61,091 bases of DNA from Saprospiraceae bacterium (GTDB lineage Bacteria > Bacteroidota > Bacteroidia > Chitinophagales > Saprospiraceae): contig JANWXM010000022.1 of assembly GCA_025055285.1 (NCBI GenBank), positions 1 to 61,091 of the forward strand, written 5' to 3'. Below, in pieces: positions 35,048-44,318 of this stretch. The notes beneath the pieces were generated by a model. The model ran no database searches, was not told the origin of the DNA, and saw only the letters and a program-made list of their open reading frames with translations. Position numbers and translations under genes: made by a program. How positions within the stretch are numbered: position 1 is the first letter of the stretch; the number at the start of each line of letters is the position of its first letter.

Positions 35048-35938
35048 GCAATCAAGAGAAAGTTTGCGCGGCAGCTCTCTGCTCCTTCCGAAAAAATTGC
35101 GGGGTTGCGAAAGCCATTACCATGGAGGCCGGCTAAAAAGCACAAACGGCCCATCATAGGCGATAGCGTTGGCTGTTCTCACTCCCTGCTAACTAACCTT
35201 GTACAAACGAGGCAGAATGCTGTGCGCCGAAGATTGCATCGCTCCGTCTCAGCGAGCACACGGAGCCCCCTGTAACCGCCTGATCTAATTAGGTCGAACA
35301 GAGTAAGCGTATCCCTTCCTCTCACCTATCATTTAACAAATATAACCTCATGAAGGAATGCCGATGCTGGGTAGAGAATCTGTTAGCGGAAGGGAGCCTC
35401 TGAAGGAAAGGATTTTGGCTGAGCACGTTAAGCGCCGACAAGGCCCTCTACCTCAACCGTGAGCAACATCAATTATCAGGCGGAAACCATTAGCATACTC
35501 TACGGATTCAGTGCACAGAGCACGCAGGCCTCGTTATAGTCATACCCTTTTGCTGAGTCATAAGGGATCTGCTACCTGTGAGCCCAGCTACATCTCGAGA
35601 AACTTAGATTCTAGTTGGACGGCATCGCGCTCTTAACAAGAAAAACGCTGCACCCTGCGACAAGATCTTCTTACGAAATACAGCACTTACCCCGAGCGCC
35701 TCACCGCTCTTCGCCATTTCAGCGACGCTTTTTCAAACCCGTCTGGAGTAGCCTATCGATAGGCCCTCTCGTCGCTTCCGCCGCGAAACTCCTCAAGAAA
35801 AGATGCCTCGCGCCAGCAACCAGGGTATGATAAGCCACAGTAAACCCTTCACTAAAAAGAATAGAAAGCCCCAAAAGCCGAGCTTTTTCATCCAATTTAG
35901 GATTCGATTTCGCCGAGATCCTTGTTGCGAGGTACCCA
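35048..35938. other. Long intergenic region, no gene recognised
   Basis: About 890 bp. Several short open frames exist on both strands (none above about 100 codons) without family resemblance. I saw no tRNA, repeat or clear promoter. It could hide a decayed gene or a structured RNA that I cannot recognise by eye. Confidence 0.45.
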
Positions 35939-36268
35939 TTAGTCGGTGATAATTTCGTAGGTTTTAAACACAGAAACCATTGGTGGTTTTTGCCCACTCT
36001 CTTTGGCGCGGCGCATGTCTTCAAAGCCGCGCTGATGGCCTTCTAGAAATTCAGGTGAAGCTGTCCAAGCCCTAAAGTGCGCTTCGCTATCCCAATGGCT
36101 AATCACAAGGTAGGGTTCTCCCGCTTGCTGAGGCTTAAGGACCGACATGAATCGAAAGCCCGGCATACGGTCTATAGCCCGCGCTCGCGTGCGAAAAAGT
36201 TCTTCAAAACGCGACGTGTATTCTGCTTCGCACGTGATGTAATTGATAGCAACAAAACCCTTGTTCAT
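35939..36268 (-). CDS. ABM-domain monooxygenase, candidate IsdG-type heme oxygenase
   Basis: A 109-aa ferredoxin-like alpha/beta dimer protein of the antibiotic biosynthesis monooxygenase superfamily. The three residues needed for IsdG/HmoB-type heme degradation can be placed: Asn9 (VAINYI), Trp68 (HFRAWTAS) and His78 (FLEGHQRG). The Trp-His gap of ten residues equals that of staphylococcal IsdG as I remember it. MPGFRFMSVL and YLVISHWDSEAHFRAW are typical of the family. It would release iron from heme in the cytoplasm. No heme-uptake genes are adjacent, so the assignment rests on the triad alone. Confidence 0.78.
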   Translation of the reverse strand: MNKGFVAINYITCEAEYTSRFEELFRTRARAIDRMPGFRFMSVLKPQQAGEPYLVISHWDSEAHFRAWTASPEFLEGHQRGFEDMRRAKESGQKPPMVSVFKTYEIITD

Positions 36269-36650
36269 CCTGTGTTTATTTAGATTGATTCAATACAAGG
36301 GCAAAGATAAAGACCGAAGTTTAACCTTTTAATAAATTTTTGAAATGTTAGAACAACTACGTCAGAGAGGAACTTCTGGCGAATTATGTTACCGGGAAAA
36401 ATGGAATTCACGAGCGTGCTGCAATTTAGTTAAAGGTCATTTCTCTTTGGCAATAAGAGCGCTAAGCCGTGGTGGCCTTTCCATCCCTTTTTTCTTTGAG
36501 AACTTATTGGCTGGAATGCCTCATATTTTTGGCGACATTTCGATAAGATACATTTCGCCACTTGTTCACTTTAGCCTTTATTTTGGGCGTCGAAAACGAC
36601 ACCTAGTTAAAAGAGCCCTCTTTATAATCTTTTAAACAACTTTTCACCTT
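36269..36650. other. Divergent intergenic region (heme oxygenase / amidase)
   Basis: 382 bp between two divergent genes. On the minus strand, TATCTTTG at 36309-36302 is a good -7 element for the ABM gene. On the plus side only near matches (TATTTTG near 36582) were seen for the amidase. The plus-strand frame 36345-36635 (96 codons) has no family resemblance. Confidence 0.45.
36302..36309 (-). promoter_or_regulatory. -7 element for the ABM/heme oxygenase gene
   Basis: TATCTTTG on the minus strand fits TAnnTTTG and is 34 bp upstream of the start codon. No Fur-box-like palindrome was noticed next to it. Confidence 0.42.
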
Positions 36651-37628
36651 ATGCAAAAAAAATTTGGGTTCATTCTCCTAACTCCCGATGAGTTTGATGG
36701 ATGGATAGTACAGCAGCGTGTTGCGCGCACCATTCTTTATCTTCAACAGCACCACACCTGGACACCCAGCTACATTCACTTTCGAGAAGACAACCATTTC
36801 GAACTTCAGCGCTCAATGCAGCATTTTCACAAAAATGTCAATGGCTGGCTGGATATTGGCCAACACTTCACTATATTCCCAGATGGATGCGTGGTCACTG
36901 GGAGAAATTTGGAGCTATCTCCCGCGTGCATTTTCGGTTTTAACGCGCATGCCATTTGTATCGAGAATTTGGGCAATTTCGACGAAGGGAAGGACACCAT
37001 GCGCCTTGAACAACGCAATGCTATCGTGCGAGTTACGGCTGCCTTGTGCAACCGCTTCAATATCCCTGCAACGACCGAACGCATCGTCTATCACCATTGG
37101 TTCGACCTAAGCACGGGCAACCGCACCAATGGCAGCGGCATTACGAAGAGCTGCCCAGGCACTGCTTTCTTCGGAGGAAACAAGGTTGTAGACGCAGAAG
37201 TCAATTTCTTGCCCTTAGTGCGCGAGTACCTTCATAGCGGCCATGTGCCGCCTCCCGTATTAAAGTATGGCTACGTGACTGCCGAGTGGCTTACTATTCG
37301 AAATCAGCCCTCTGTTAGAGGGCGAAAAATGAACGTTACACCTTTTGGTTCGGTATTGCGCATTTATGCTGAAAAAAACAACTGGTACCGCATTTCAGCG
37401 ACAAAGGAAGAATGGGTATCGGCCCAATTCGTTCGGGATGCCAAGCGAGCTGTCGTGATTAACACCGACACCCTCAATGTACGCAGCGGGCCCAGCACGC
37501 AATTTGATGTAATTGGCACACTCTCTCGCAACGATGAAGTATTTCTTTTTGAGGAAAAAGGGAATTGGGCTAAAATCGGCGTAGATGACCGCTGGGTTTC
37601 CAAAGCTTATTTGCGTATTTACGCCTAA
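36651..37628 (+). CDS. N-acetylmuramoyl-L-alanine amidase (Amidase_2) with two SH3b domains
   Basis: A peptidoglycan amidase/PGRP-type zinc enzyme. The 325-aa protein has the Amidase_2 domain at about residues 30-190: a zinc His near YIHFRED, NGWLDIGQHFTIFPDGCVVTGRN (typical GW.DIG.H....DG...GR), and YHHWFD. Two SH3b domains follow, TAEWLTIRNQPSVRGRKM... and DTLNVRSGPSTQFDVIG..., each ending in W-V-S-A/K. No signal peptide or membrane segment is present, which is odd for a wall enzyme. The start at the ATG 36651 has no upstream in-frame extension of interest. It lies 20 bp before an amidase-signature gene, so they are probably an operon. Confidence 0.88.
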   Translation: MQKKFGFILLTPDEFDGWIVQQRVARTILYLQQHHTWTPSYIHFREDNHFELQRSMQHFHKNVNGWLDIGQHFTIFPDGCVVTGRNLELSPACIFGFNAHAICIENLGNFDEGKDTMRLEQRNAIVRVTAALCNRFNIPATTERIVYHHWFDLSTGNRTNGSGITKSCPGTAFFGGNKVVDAEVNFLPLVREYLHSGHVPPPVLKYGYVTAEWLTIRNQPSVRGRKMNVTPFGSVLRIYAEKNNWYRISATKEEWVSAQFVRDAKRAVVINTDTLNVRSGPSTQFDVIGTLSRNDEVFLFEEKGNWAKIGVDDRWVSKAYLRIYA

Positions 37629-37648
37629 ACTCTTATTTGTTGTTTGCC

Positions 37649-39133
37649 ATGACATTCGAAGAATACCGACAGTACGATGCACTAGGTTTAGCAGCACTGG
37701 TGCGACGCGGCGAGGTTTCGCCGGTGGAGTTGATAGACATTGCAGCGGCCCGCATTGCAGAAGTAAATCCACGACTTAACGCTGTCATTCATTTGCGTGT
37801 GGAGGAAGCTCGCAATGAGGCGCAACAAGTCAATCGAGATGCACTTTTTGCAGGGGTGCCCTTCTTGGTTAAAGACTTAGGCATGGAAGTAGAAGGGATG
37901 CCGATGTGTTTGGGCAGCCGAGCGTACAAATCTTATCGGTCTACGCGCGATAGTGAAGTGATAAAGCGAGCAAAACGCGCTGGCCTGCTCATTTTGGGGA
38001 AGACTAACACCCCCGAGTTTGGCCTAACGCCTTTTACGGAGCCACGGGCATTCGGTCCTACGCGCAATCCGTGGAACGAACAATACTCGCCAGGAGGGTC
38101 TAGTGGCGGCTCAGCGGCAGCTGTTGCCGCGGGGATAGCCCCCATTGCAACGGCTAACGACGGAGGAGGTAGCATTCGTATTCCGGCGTCGTGTTGCGGG
38201 CTTTTTGGTCTAAAACCTACTCGAGGGCGCGTCTCGTGGGCTCCGCTATTAGGCGAGATGTGGTCAGGAGCTGCTATTGAACACTGCGTGAGCCGAACTG
38301 TACGCGACTCAGCAGCGTATCTGGATGTTATCCAAGGCGCAGTACCCGGCGACCCCTATGTGATTGAGCCTCCCGCGCGACCTTACCTACAAGAAGTAGA
38401 AACTCCTCCCGGCCGTTTGCGCATTGGCTATTCCTTAGAGCACACCATGGGATTTTCGATAGACAAAGCTTGTGAAGAAGCCGTCTTGCGCGTCGTGGAT
38501 ATTCTGCGCGCCGAAGGGCATGAAGTTGCGGAAGTTCCTCTGCCCTACTTGCGCGAGGACCTGGCCAATGCCTTCTTGGCAGTAGTGGCCGGAGAGCTGG
38601 GCGGCGATATTTACACGCTGCAGCAGTTCTTGGGCCGACCAGTGCGCCCTTCAGACGTAGAACCGAGTACCTACGCGCTTTATTTGCTAAGTCAGTCATT
38701 CTCTGCCATCGAGTACGTCTATGCCAAGCGTCAGTGGAGTATCATTAGCCAACGTATTGCTGGTTTTTACGAAAAATACGACCTGTTGTTGACCCCAACC
38801 TTGGCGCGCCGACCCGTTCCCATTGGCAGCTTGCAACCCCAGGGAGCCGAGGAGCGCCTGATGCGCGTCGTTAACACGCTCCGCCTGGGCACTGCAGTAA
38901 AGGCCTCGATTCAAAAACTAGCCGATAAGATTTACGATTATATGCCTTGGACGCCATTTGCGAACATCACTGGTCAACCGTCTATGTCTATACCTGCGTT
39001 GCGCACTCCAGAGGAAAATCTACCGATTGGTGTCATGTTTACCGCTCGCTGGGGAGAAGAACACGTTCTCTTCCGCCTGGCAGGCCAACTCGAAAAAGCA
39101 ATTCAATGGGACAAAGACAAGCCTCTCGCCTAA
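37649..39133 (+). CDS. Amidase signature (AS) family hydrolase
   Basis: A Ser-cis-Ser-Lys amidase of 494 aa. The catalytic Lys lies in VPFLVKDLG (about residue 77), and the glycine/serine-rich signature SPGGSSGGSAAAVAAGIAPIATANDGGGSIRIPASCCGLFGLKPTRGRV is split here over the standard positions and carries both serines. The cytoplasmic enzyme would hydrolyse an unknown amide; the general look is close to 6-aminohexanoate-cyclic-dimer hydrolase-like amidases, but GatA is excluded because the gene context and C-terminus differ. I use the ATG at 37649. It shares the transcript with the SH3b amidase. Confidence 0.92.
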   Translation: MTFEEYRQYDALGLAALVRRGEVSPVELIDIAAARIAEVNPRLNAVIHLRVEEARNEAQQVNRDALFAGVPFLVKDLGMEVEGMPMCLGSRAYKSYRSTRDSEVIKRAKRAGLLILGKTNTPEFGLTPFTEPRAFGPTRNPWNEQYSPGGSSGGSAAAVAAGIAPIATANDGGGSIRIPASCCGLFGLKPTRGRVSWAPLLGEMWSGAAIEHCVSRTVRDSAAYLDVIQGAVPGDPYVIEPPARPYLQEVETPPGRLRIGYSLEHTMGFSIDKACEEAVLRVVDILRAEGHEVAEVPLPYLREDLANAFLAVVAGELGGDIYTLQQFLGRPVRPSDVEPSTYALYLLSQSFSAIEYVYAKRQWSIISQRIAGFYEKYDLLLTPTLARRPVPIGSLQPQGAEERLMRVVNTLRLGTAVKASIQKLADKIYDYMPWTPFANITGQPSMSIPALRTPEENLPIGVMFTARWGEEHVLFRLAGQLEKAIQWDKDKPLA

Positions 39134-39559
39134 GACTGTCGAGGAAGCAAGAGGACACCTTTTCAAATTGACGTCCAATCTTATACTGTTCAATAAAAAA
39201 ACCGCAGTTCACGCCTTCTACTGACAGGTTTTTGCGCAAAGACACAAAAGTTGCAACAGCCCTAACTGATTCAACGAGTGAAGCACATGCACTTGTTTCA
39301 GCGGAGAAGTCGGCCTGAGTTCTTTGGAAAAATAAATCCATGCCTTCAATCACAAGGCTGGGCATTGCACACTGATTATCAAGCTATTTTAACGATTTTC
39401 GCCCGTGAGAGGGCAAAAGATGATAAAAGCTATTCCGCCAAAGCGCGTCGAGGCGAGCTGCTCTTGCGACAAAGGTTGTTTCAGCGGCTTATGTTCTTCA
39501 TTGCTTAGTTTGTGTAGCAAAAATCTGGCCTAGTCAAAGCAGTCAAAGAGGATGAGCAA
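39134..39559. other. Intergenic region between convergent genes
   Basis: 426 bp between the amidase (plus) and the M43 protease (minus). Only short unconvincing frames are present, and no clear terminator hairpin was picked out. Confidence 0.4.
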
Positions 39560-40951
39560 CTACTTTAGAACACATAGGCTCGTTGTCCAACAGCGATTAT
39601 CTTTTTGGAAACGAGCAACATACCATCCGCTTCTTAAGTTTGTACTTTCCAAGGACTCTCTTAGCCATTCTTCCCGATCAGACAATAGGGCAAAACTTCG
39701 CTCAACTGCTAAGCGGCCATCTATGCTCCAAATGCTCAATTGACATGGCAACCATTCTGGTGGAATGCTCACCCAAAACGAGGAACCCTCAGTTGGATTC
39801 GGATAGAACATGGGATGGCTCATGGGCTGACTACCCAGATCCAAATTTGAGGAGGATTGCACCAGCTGTTTTCGAGGCCCTTGGAGGACGGCATGCATTA
39901 AATTGACTTGCCCTCTGGTGAACATATTTACACAACTTTCGCTGGAATAGTCCATAAAATTCTCCACGAGGTCTGGCATATCACTGCCATAAAAAGGCTC
40001 AATTTTGAGGCAGGTATTGCGATTCTTATTGCAATCGAACTGGGATTGCGAATTGGCAAAGGGCGTATCGTCGATGCCGTCGCTCTGGTTGCAATTGTTG
40101 GTTCCTAGAAAATCTCCATCTCCCCAAATGTGTCGCAGTCCTAGATAGTGACCAATTTCGTGCGTAGCCGTCCGCCCTCTTATCGTCAGGTTACCTCCGC
40201 CTATCGGATTAGGCATAGGATTTGGATTGTTGCGCCCAACGGTTCGAAAATCAAGTACGACACCATCCTGTCCTGGAGAGGGAGCTCCGCTGTTTGCGGG
40301 CCAGTTAGGCAAATTATTGGGTGGAAAGGCGAAACCCAGTATCTGGCCAGCAGGAATACCAAAAATCATCAAAGGCTGAATACGACATATCCAAATGTTT
40401 AGATATCGAGAGGGATCCTTCGCATTGCTTCCGCCTTGGGCAGAATTTTTTAAGTTGGTCAGTAGTTCACCGCTTAGAAGGTTGAACTGAAAATTGGCAT
40501 TGGTCTTTACTCTGCGGATTTCATGAAGCTCGAACCGAATTCGAGCATTGCCTGCCACATGTCTAAAGATAGAACGAAGGTTGTTGGTATCGGCATTCTG
40601 GCGGTTATAATCTTCGTTTAGAACGTCTATTTGATTGATAAGAATACTATCGTGTAGATTTTCCTCCGGATTCTTCCAGACTACGTGAAATACTACAGGA
40701 ATAACATAGGGCGAACGCTCTTGAGAAAAGCCAAGGGCTGCATTTGCTCGACACGCCTCAAAGGTCGCCTCAAAAGCTTGATGCAATTGGGGATAGTGCT
40801 TTTGAACAATCCAATGAAAGACCTCTTGTCCGCACAATACAGGAAGACCCTGCATAGGTTGAGCCTGCGCTGCCAACGTCGCAGCAATCAAAACTCCTAC
40901 AAAAAAGAAGCGAGCCCAAGGCCAGTAAAGGAAGTAAGCGAGGGGCGGCAT
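39560..40951 (-). CDS. Secreted M43 (pappalysin-like) zinc metalloprotease with T9SS sorting domain
   Basis: A 463-aa exported protease. It has a signal peptide (FFFVGVLIAATLAAQAQ), an N-terminal region, then a metzincin domain with HEIGHYLGLRHIWGD (HExxHxxGxxH, near residue 264) and the Met-turn ENFMDYSSESC. Cytophagalysin-like marks include YVIPVVFHVVW, INQIDVLNEDYNRQN and RYLNIWICRI. The C-terminus is a T9SS domain (FYPNPTEGSSFWV ... LRSGWYVARF). It would be exported across the outer membrane by T9SS. The start is the ATG at 40951; the longer frame lacks a clean signal peptide. Confidence 0.94.
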   Translation of the reverse strand: MPPLAYFLYWPWARFFFVGVLIAATLAAQAQPMQGLPVLCGQEVFHWIVQKHYPQLHQAFEATFEACRANAALGFSQERSPYVIPVVFHVVWKNPEENLHDSILINQIDVLNEDYNRQNADTNNLRSIFRHVAGNARIRFELHEIRRVKTNANFQFNLLSGELLTNLKNSAQGGSNAKDPSRYLNIWICRIQPLMIFGIPAGQILGFAFPPNNLPNWPANSGAPSPGQDGVVLDFRTVGRNNPNPMPNPIGGGNLTIRGRTATHEIGHYLGLRHIWGDGDFLGTNNCNQSDGIDDTPFANSQSQFDCNKNRNTCLKIEPFYGSDMPDLVENFMDYSSESCVNMFTRGQVNLMHAVLQGPRKQLVQSSSNLDLGSQPMSHPMFYPNPTEGSSFWVSIPPEWLPCQLSIWSIDGRLAVERSFALLSDREEWLRESLESTNLRSGWYVARFQKDNRCWTTSLCVLK

Positions 40952-41046
40952 AAGACGGATGCTTTTAAAAGTGAAACGTATAAATGCTGATAAAGGAATA
41001 ATTGCTTGGCCGGTTTTCAAACTCCTGCGAAAAATGATGCGAAATG

Positions 41047-41529
41047 CTATTTTCGACTATTTAAAATAGGGCACTCTTTGCTTCTTGGTGGTTTGCGTAC
41101 AGGATCTATAGCTTTTCTTTCGACGAGTTGTTTAGAACAATAGTTGGTAAAAAATTTCAACCGAATAGCTGTGTGCCATGTTGCCTGAATGGCGCTCAAA
41201 AAGCACGCGCAACAGCGTTCAATGTCCTCGATGCTTTCAGTATCCGAATTGCGGGCATATTTATTCGTGACCACTTGACGCATCGAGGGACAAGTGCCAT
41301 CCTTGCTCTCTGCCAAAACGGTTTTAACCCCCTTGTTCTCAATAAGTAAAGAAGTAGATAGAAACCGTTGAAATGGTTTATAGGTCTTTGCCCAGTGCCA
41401 AAATCTACAGCCAAACTTAAGATCTATCGTCCAGCTTGCACACGAAATTGCTCTAGGCTGTTCATAGCCAAAATTGGTGATTAAGCATTCTAGCTTGCGC
41501 TTTTGGTTGTGAGTGCTGAAAGTGAGCAT
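41047..41529 (-). CDS. Hypothetical protein, no family recognised
   Basis: An open frame of 160 codons from the ATG at 41529 (MLTFSTHNQ). The product is basic and rich in Cys, Trp and Lys, with no signal peptide or membrane helix; ERCCACFLSAIQATWHTAIRLKFFTNYC is the most distinctive stretch. I do not recognise it. The frame extends upstream to 41688, but that part overlaps the acyltransferase gene on the other strand, so the shorter start is more plausible. Support is only length, position and lack of overlap with other genes. Confidence 0.4.
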   Translation of the reverse strand: MLTFSTHNQKRKLECLITNFGYEQPRAISCASWTIDLKFGCRFWHWAKTYKPFQRFLSTSLLIENKGVKTVLAESKDGTCPSMRQVVTNKYARNSDTESIEDIERCCACFLSAIQATWHTAIRLKFFTNYCSKQLVERKAIDPVRKPPRSKECPILNSRK

Positions 41530-41577
41530 TCTTTGAAAGCCCTTGACAAAAAGACCAACGGTTTTCTGCTGGCTGGC

Positions 41578-41585
41578 TACTTTTG
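41578..41585 (+). promoter_or_regulatory. Candidate -7 element for the acyltransferase gene
   Basis: TACTTTTG lies 23 bp before the ATG at 41609, supporting that start over an upstream frame beginning at 41543. No TTG is seen at the expected -33 distance. Confidence 0.35.
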
Positions 41586-41608
41586 CCCATCCAAAGCAAA
41601 GCGACGAA

Positions 41609-42157
41609 ATGCTAGCTGAGATAAGTGCTTTGATCTTGCGCTGGTGGGGGTGGCGAGTAGAAGGGCTATATCCTCGCCACGTCCCCAAATTTGTGATGAT
41701 TGTGGCGCCTCATACCTCGAACTGGGACTTTGTTGTAGGCCTGCTGGTAAAGTGGGCTTATCGCATAAAAGCCAATTACGTAGGCAAGCACACCCTCTTT
41801 AGATGGCCCTTCGGAGTGTTCTTCCGTCGCCTAGGAGGCATCCCTGTAGACAGAACGCGTCGGAATAACTTCGTTTCAGCAATGGTAGCATTGTTCGAAC
41901 AGCGAGAGCACCTGCATCTGGTGTTGTCTCCTGAAGGCACAAGAAAGAAGGTGGAGCGCTTTAAAACGGGTTTCTATCACATTGCGCGTTTGGCAAAGGT
42001 ACCCATTGCCCTGTGTCAATTCGATTGGGCAAATAAGCGAATTTACTTCGACCCTCAACTCTTCTGGCCGACAGGCGATGAACAGAAAGACCTGGATACG
42101 CTCTGGAATTACTTCAAAGGTATTGCGGGAAAGGTGCCCTCTCAAGGGATTAGCTAA
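41609..42157 (+). CDS. PlsC-like lysophospholipid/1-acylglycerol-phosphate acyltransferase
   Basis: A 182-aa acyltransferase of the PlsC family, likely membrane-associated. The catalytic H(X4)D motif is HTSNWD (near residue 38), and PEGTRKKVERFKTGFYHIA contains the substrate-binding EGTR motif. PVDRTRRNNF and VPIALCQFDWANKRI are typical of the short Bacteroidota members. The start MLAEISALILRWWGWRVEG is preferred because of the -7 element upstream. Its stop codon abuts the stop of the opposing moxR-like gene with no gap. Confidence 0.9.
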   Translation: MLAEISALILRWWGWRVEGLYPRHVPKFVMIVAPHTSNWDFVVGLLVKWAYRIKANYVGKHTLFRWPFGVFFRRLGGIPVDRTRRNNFVSAMVALFEQREHLHLVLSPEGTRKKVERFKTGFYHIARLAKVPIALCQFDWANKRIYFDPQLFWPTGDEQKDLDTLWNYFKGIAGKVPSQGIS

Positions 42158-43123
42158 TCAGAGAAGCGCCTCCACGATGTTCTCCTCCGAAATACCCTCT
42201 GCTTCTGCTTTGAAATTGCGAACGATGCGATGACGTAATACAAGAGGAGCAATTGCCTGAACGTCCTCAATATCTGGAGAGTATTTGCCTCGAATTGCTG
42301 CGTGGCATTTTGCGCCCAAAGCCAGGTACTGACTGGCTCGAGGGCCTGCGCCCCAAGTAAGGTAATCGTTGGCCACCTTTGCAGCTCGAGGCGTGTTGGG
42401 CCGGGTTTTAGCCGCTAAGGCAACGCAGTACTCTATGACATTGTCGGCCACTGGTATCCTTCGAATAATTTGCTGAAAATCTAAGATTTGGGCTGCATTG
42501 AGAACATGGCGCAACGATACCTCGCGAGCAGAAGTGGTGTTTTTCACCACAAGCACTTCTTCGTCGTAGGCGGGATAATCCAACAGGATATTAAACATAA
42601 AGCGATCTAATTGAGCTTCTGGCAAGGGGTAGGTACCCTCTTGTTCAATGGGATTTTGAGTAGCCAATACGAAGAAGGGCGCTGGAAGGGCGTGGCGCAC
42701 ACCTCCTACAGTGACGGCCCGCTCCTGCATTGCCTCCAGAAGAGCAGCCTGAGTTTTAGGAGGTGTCCGGTTAATTTCGTCGGCCAGCACAATATTAGCA
42801 AATACGGGCCCACGTACAAAACGAAAACGGCGCTCTTCATCCAGGATCTCAGAACCCGTAATGTCTGAGGGCATTAGGTCAGGGGTAAATTGAATGCGTT
42901 TGAACTCTAAATCAAGCACTTCCGCAATCGTACTTACTAAAAGCGTCTTAGCTAAGCCTGGTACACCTACGAGGAGCGAGTGACCATTTGAAAAAAGAGA
43001 AATAATGACAGCTTGAACTACTTTTTCCTGACCGACGATCACCTTAGCTATCTCTTGGGAAAGATCGCGATACGATTGAGCAAGGGCATCTACAGCATCA
43101 ACATCAGATTTAAAGTGAGACAT
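42158..43123 (-). CDS. MoxR family AAA+ ATPase
   Basis: A 321-aa cytoplasmic AAA+ chaperone-like ATPase. It shows VIISLFSNGHSLLVGVPGLAKTLLVSTIAEVL (Walker A GVPGLAKT), FVRGPVFANIVLADEINRTPPKTQAALLEAMQE (Walker B and sensor region) and ATQNPIEQEGTYPLPEAQLDRFMF, all classical MoxR. MoxR genes in this phylum usually precede DUF58 and von Willebrand-domain genes, but here the next gene downstream is convergent, so no partner is adjacent. Confidence 0.95.
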   Translation of the reverse strand: MSHFKSDVDAVDALAQSYRDLSQEIAKVIVGQEKVVQAVIISLFSNGHSLLVGVPGLAKTLLVSTIAEVLDLEFKRIQFTPDLMPSDITGSEILDEERRFRFVRGPVFANIVLADEINRTPPKTQAALLEAMQERAVTVGGVRHALPAPFFVLATQNPIEQEGTYPLPEAQLDRFMFNILLDYPAYDEEVLVVKNTTSAREVSLRHVLNAAQILDFQQIIRRIPVADNVIEYCVALAAKTRPNTPRAAKVANDYLTWGAGPRASQYLALGAKCHAAIRGKYSPDIEDVQAIAPLVLRHRIVRNFKAEAEGISEENIVEALL

Positions 43124-43525
43124 AAGCGAAAATGTTTTGAACCTCTAGGAGGCAGTTTAACCTAACGACTTCTTTACTACTTCGTCACAGGAATGAAGAA
43201 ATGAGAAGAGTGGCCTCTGCCCATCCGGCCCCTGCAACAAGCGAGCCCGAGAAGCACGAGCCTCTGCTAGGCCGCAGACCGAGGCAATGCTGACCCTAAA
43301 AGCGGGCATGAAACGCAGCGAGTTGCTCAGTTGTTTCGGCACCTGAGCTGAATCTTTAGAACTAAAACGCCGGCTCTTTATATGCATGAAGCAAGTTGTG
43401 CTCGTGCAGGTACAGGTGTCTACCCTACTGCTCTTCCTTTTAAGGACCCACAACTTCGCGTGTAGCAGGCGAACACGTGGTAAAAGGCACATGTAAAGCG
43501 GCATGAAGAGCTAATGTTGCCAACC
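43124..43525. other. Intergenic region upstream of moxR-like gene
   Basis: About 400 bp between frr (downstream end) and the MoxR gene, both minus-strand. A 115-codon frame at 43157-43504 has no family resemblance and unusual composition (many Arg/Ser/Cys), so I leave it out. No clear terminator or consensus promoter was found. Confidence 0.4.
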
Positions 43526-44086
43526 TCAAATGGTCATGATCTCTTTTTCTTTTGCCGAGACCAGGTCATCTATGCGCTTCACATAGCGATTGACCATTTC
43601 TTGTAAGTCGTGCTCGGCGCGCTTGGCTAGATCTTCGGGATAACCCGCTTTCATGGCTTTCTTTACATGGTCAAGAGCCTTATGACGAGCATTTCGCACG
43701 CCAATTTTGCTTTCCTCCCCTGCATGTTTTAGCTTTTTCACAAGTTCCCTGCGGCGTTCTTCCGTAAGCGGAGGAATGGTTAAGCGAATAACCTCGCCAT
43801 CGTTGGCCGGGGTAATTCCTAAGTTAGCATTAACAATAGCGCGCTCGATAGGCGCTAGCATGTTTCGTTCCCACGGTTGAATCACTAGCGTGCGCGCGTC
43901 TGCCACCTGTATGTTGGCCACTTGGTGAAGAGGAGTAGGACTTCCGTAGTATTCAATTAGGATATCTTGAAGGATGACAGGCGAAGCCTTGCCCGTGCGC
44001 AACTTAACCATTTCATGGTTCAAATGCTCTACAGCGCGTTCCATGTGCGCCTGAGCTTCCGACATGACGTGACTGATATCTTCCAT
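43526..44086 (-). CDS. frr: Ribosome recycling factor
   Basis: RRF splits the post-termination ribosome together with EF-G. The 186-aa length is standard. Signature parts are MERAVEHLNHEMVKLRTGKASPVILQDILIEYYGSPTPLHQVANI, then ARTLVIQPWERNMLAPIERAI, GEVIRLTIPPLTEERRRELVKKLKHAGEESKIGVRNARHKA and the C-terminal VNRYVKRIDDLVSAKEKEIMTI, all in order. I use the ATG at 44086 (MEDISHV). The gene stands alone, without the usual pyrH neighbour. It is divergent from the phosphatase gene. Confidence 0.98.
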   Translation of the reverse strand: MEDISHVMSEAQAHMERAVEHLNHEMVKLRTGKASPVILQDILIEYYGSPTPLHQVANIQVADARTLVIQPWERNMLAPIERAIVNANLGITPANDGEVIRLTIPPLTEERRRELVKKLKHAGEESKIGVRNARHKALDHVKKAMKAGYPEDLAKRAEHDLQEMVNRYVKRIDDLVSAKEKEIMTI

Positions 44087-44318
44087 AAAGTGCGGACTTT
44101 TAAAAAACAAGCGTTGTGCTTGCGCTATTCGGGCCGCAAATTTGGCAAGTTTTCCCGTTTTAAATGCATCAAAATGCGCTCCTCTAAAGGATAACCCATC
44201 TTCTACAAATTAAAAGGAGAAGCGATGCGTAAAATAGTCGTATTTTTCGCTCGCTTGATGAAAGCGCCTACTTTTCTTTGCGAGCAGTTCTCGCGCATGT
44301 TTCTCCAAATAAGAAGAG

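Noticed and set aside
36345-36635. 96-codon plus-strand frame upstream of the SH3b amidase
   Set aside because: No recognisable domain and it occupies the divergent promoter region.
43157-43504. 115-codon minus-strand frame between frr and the MoxR gene
   Set aside because: No family, unusual Arg/Ser/Cys composition, and no clear start signal.
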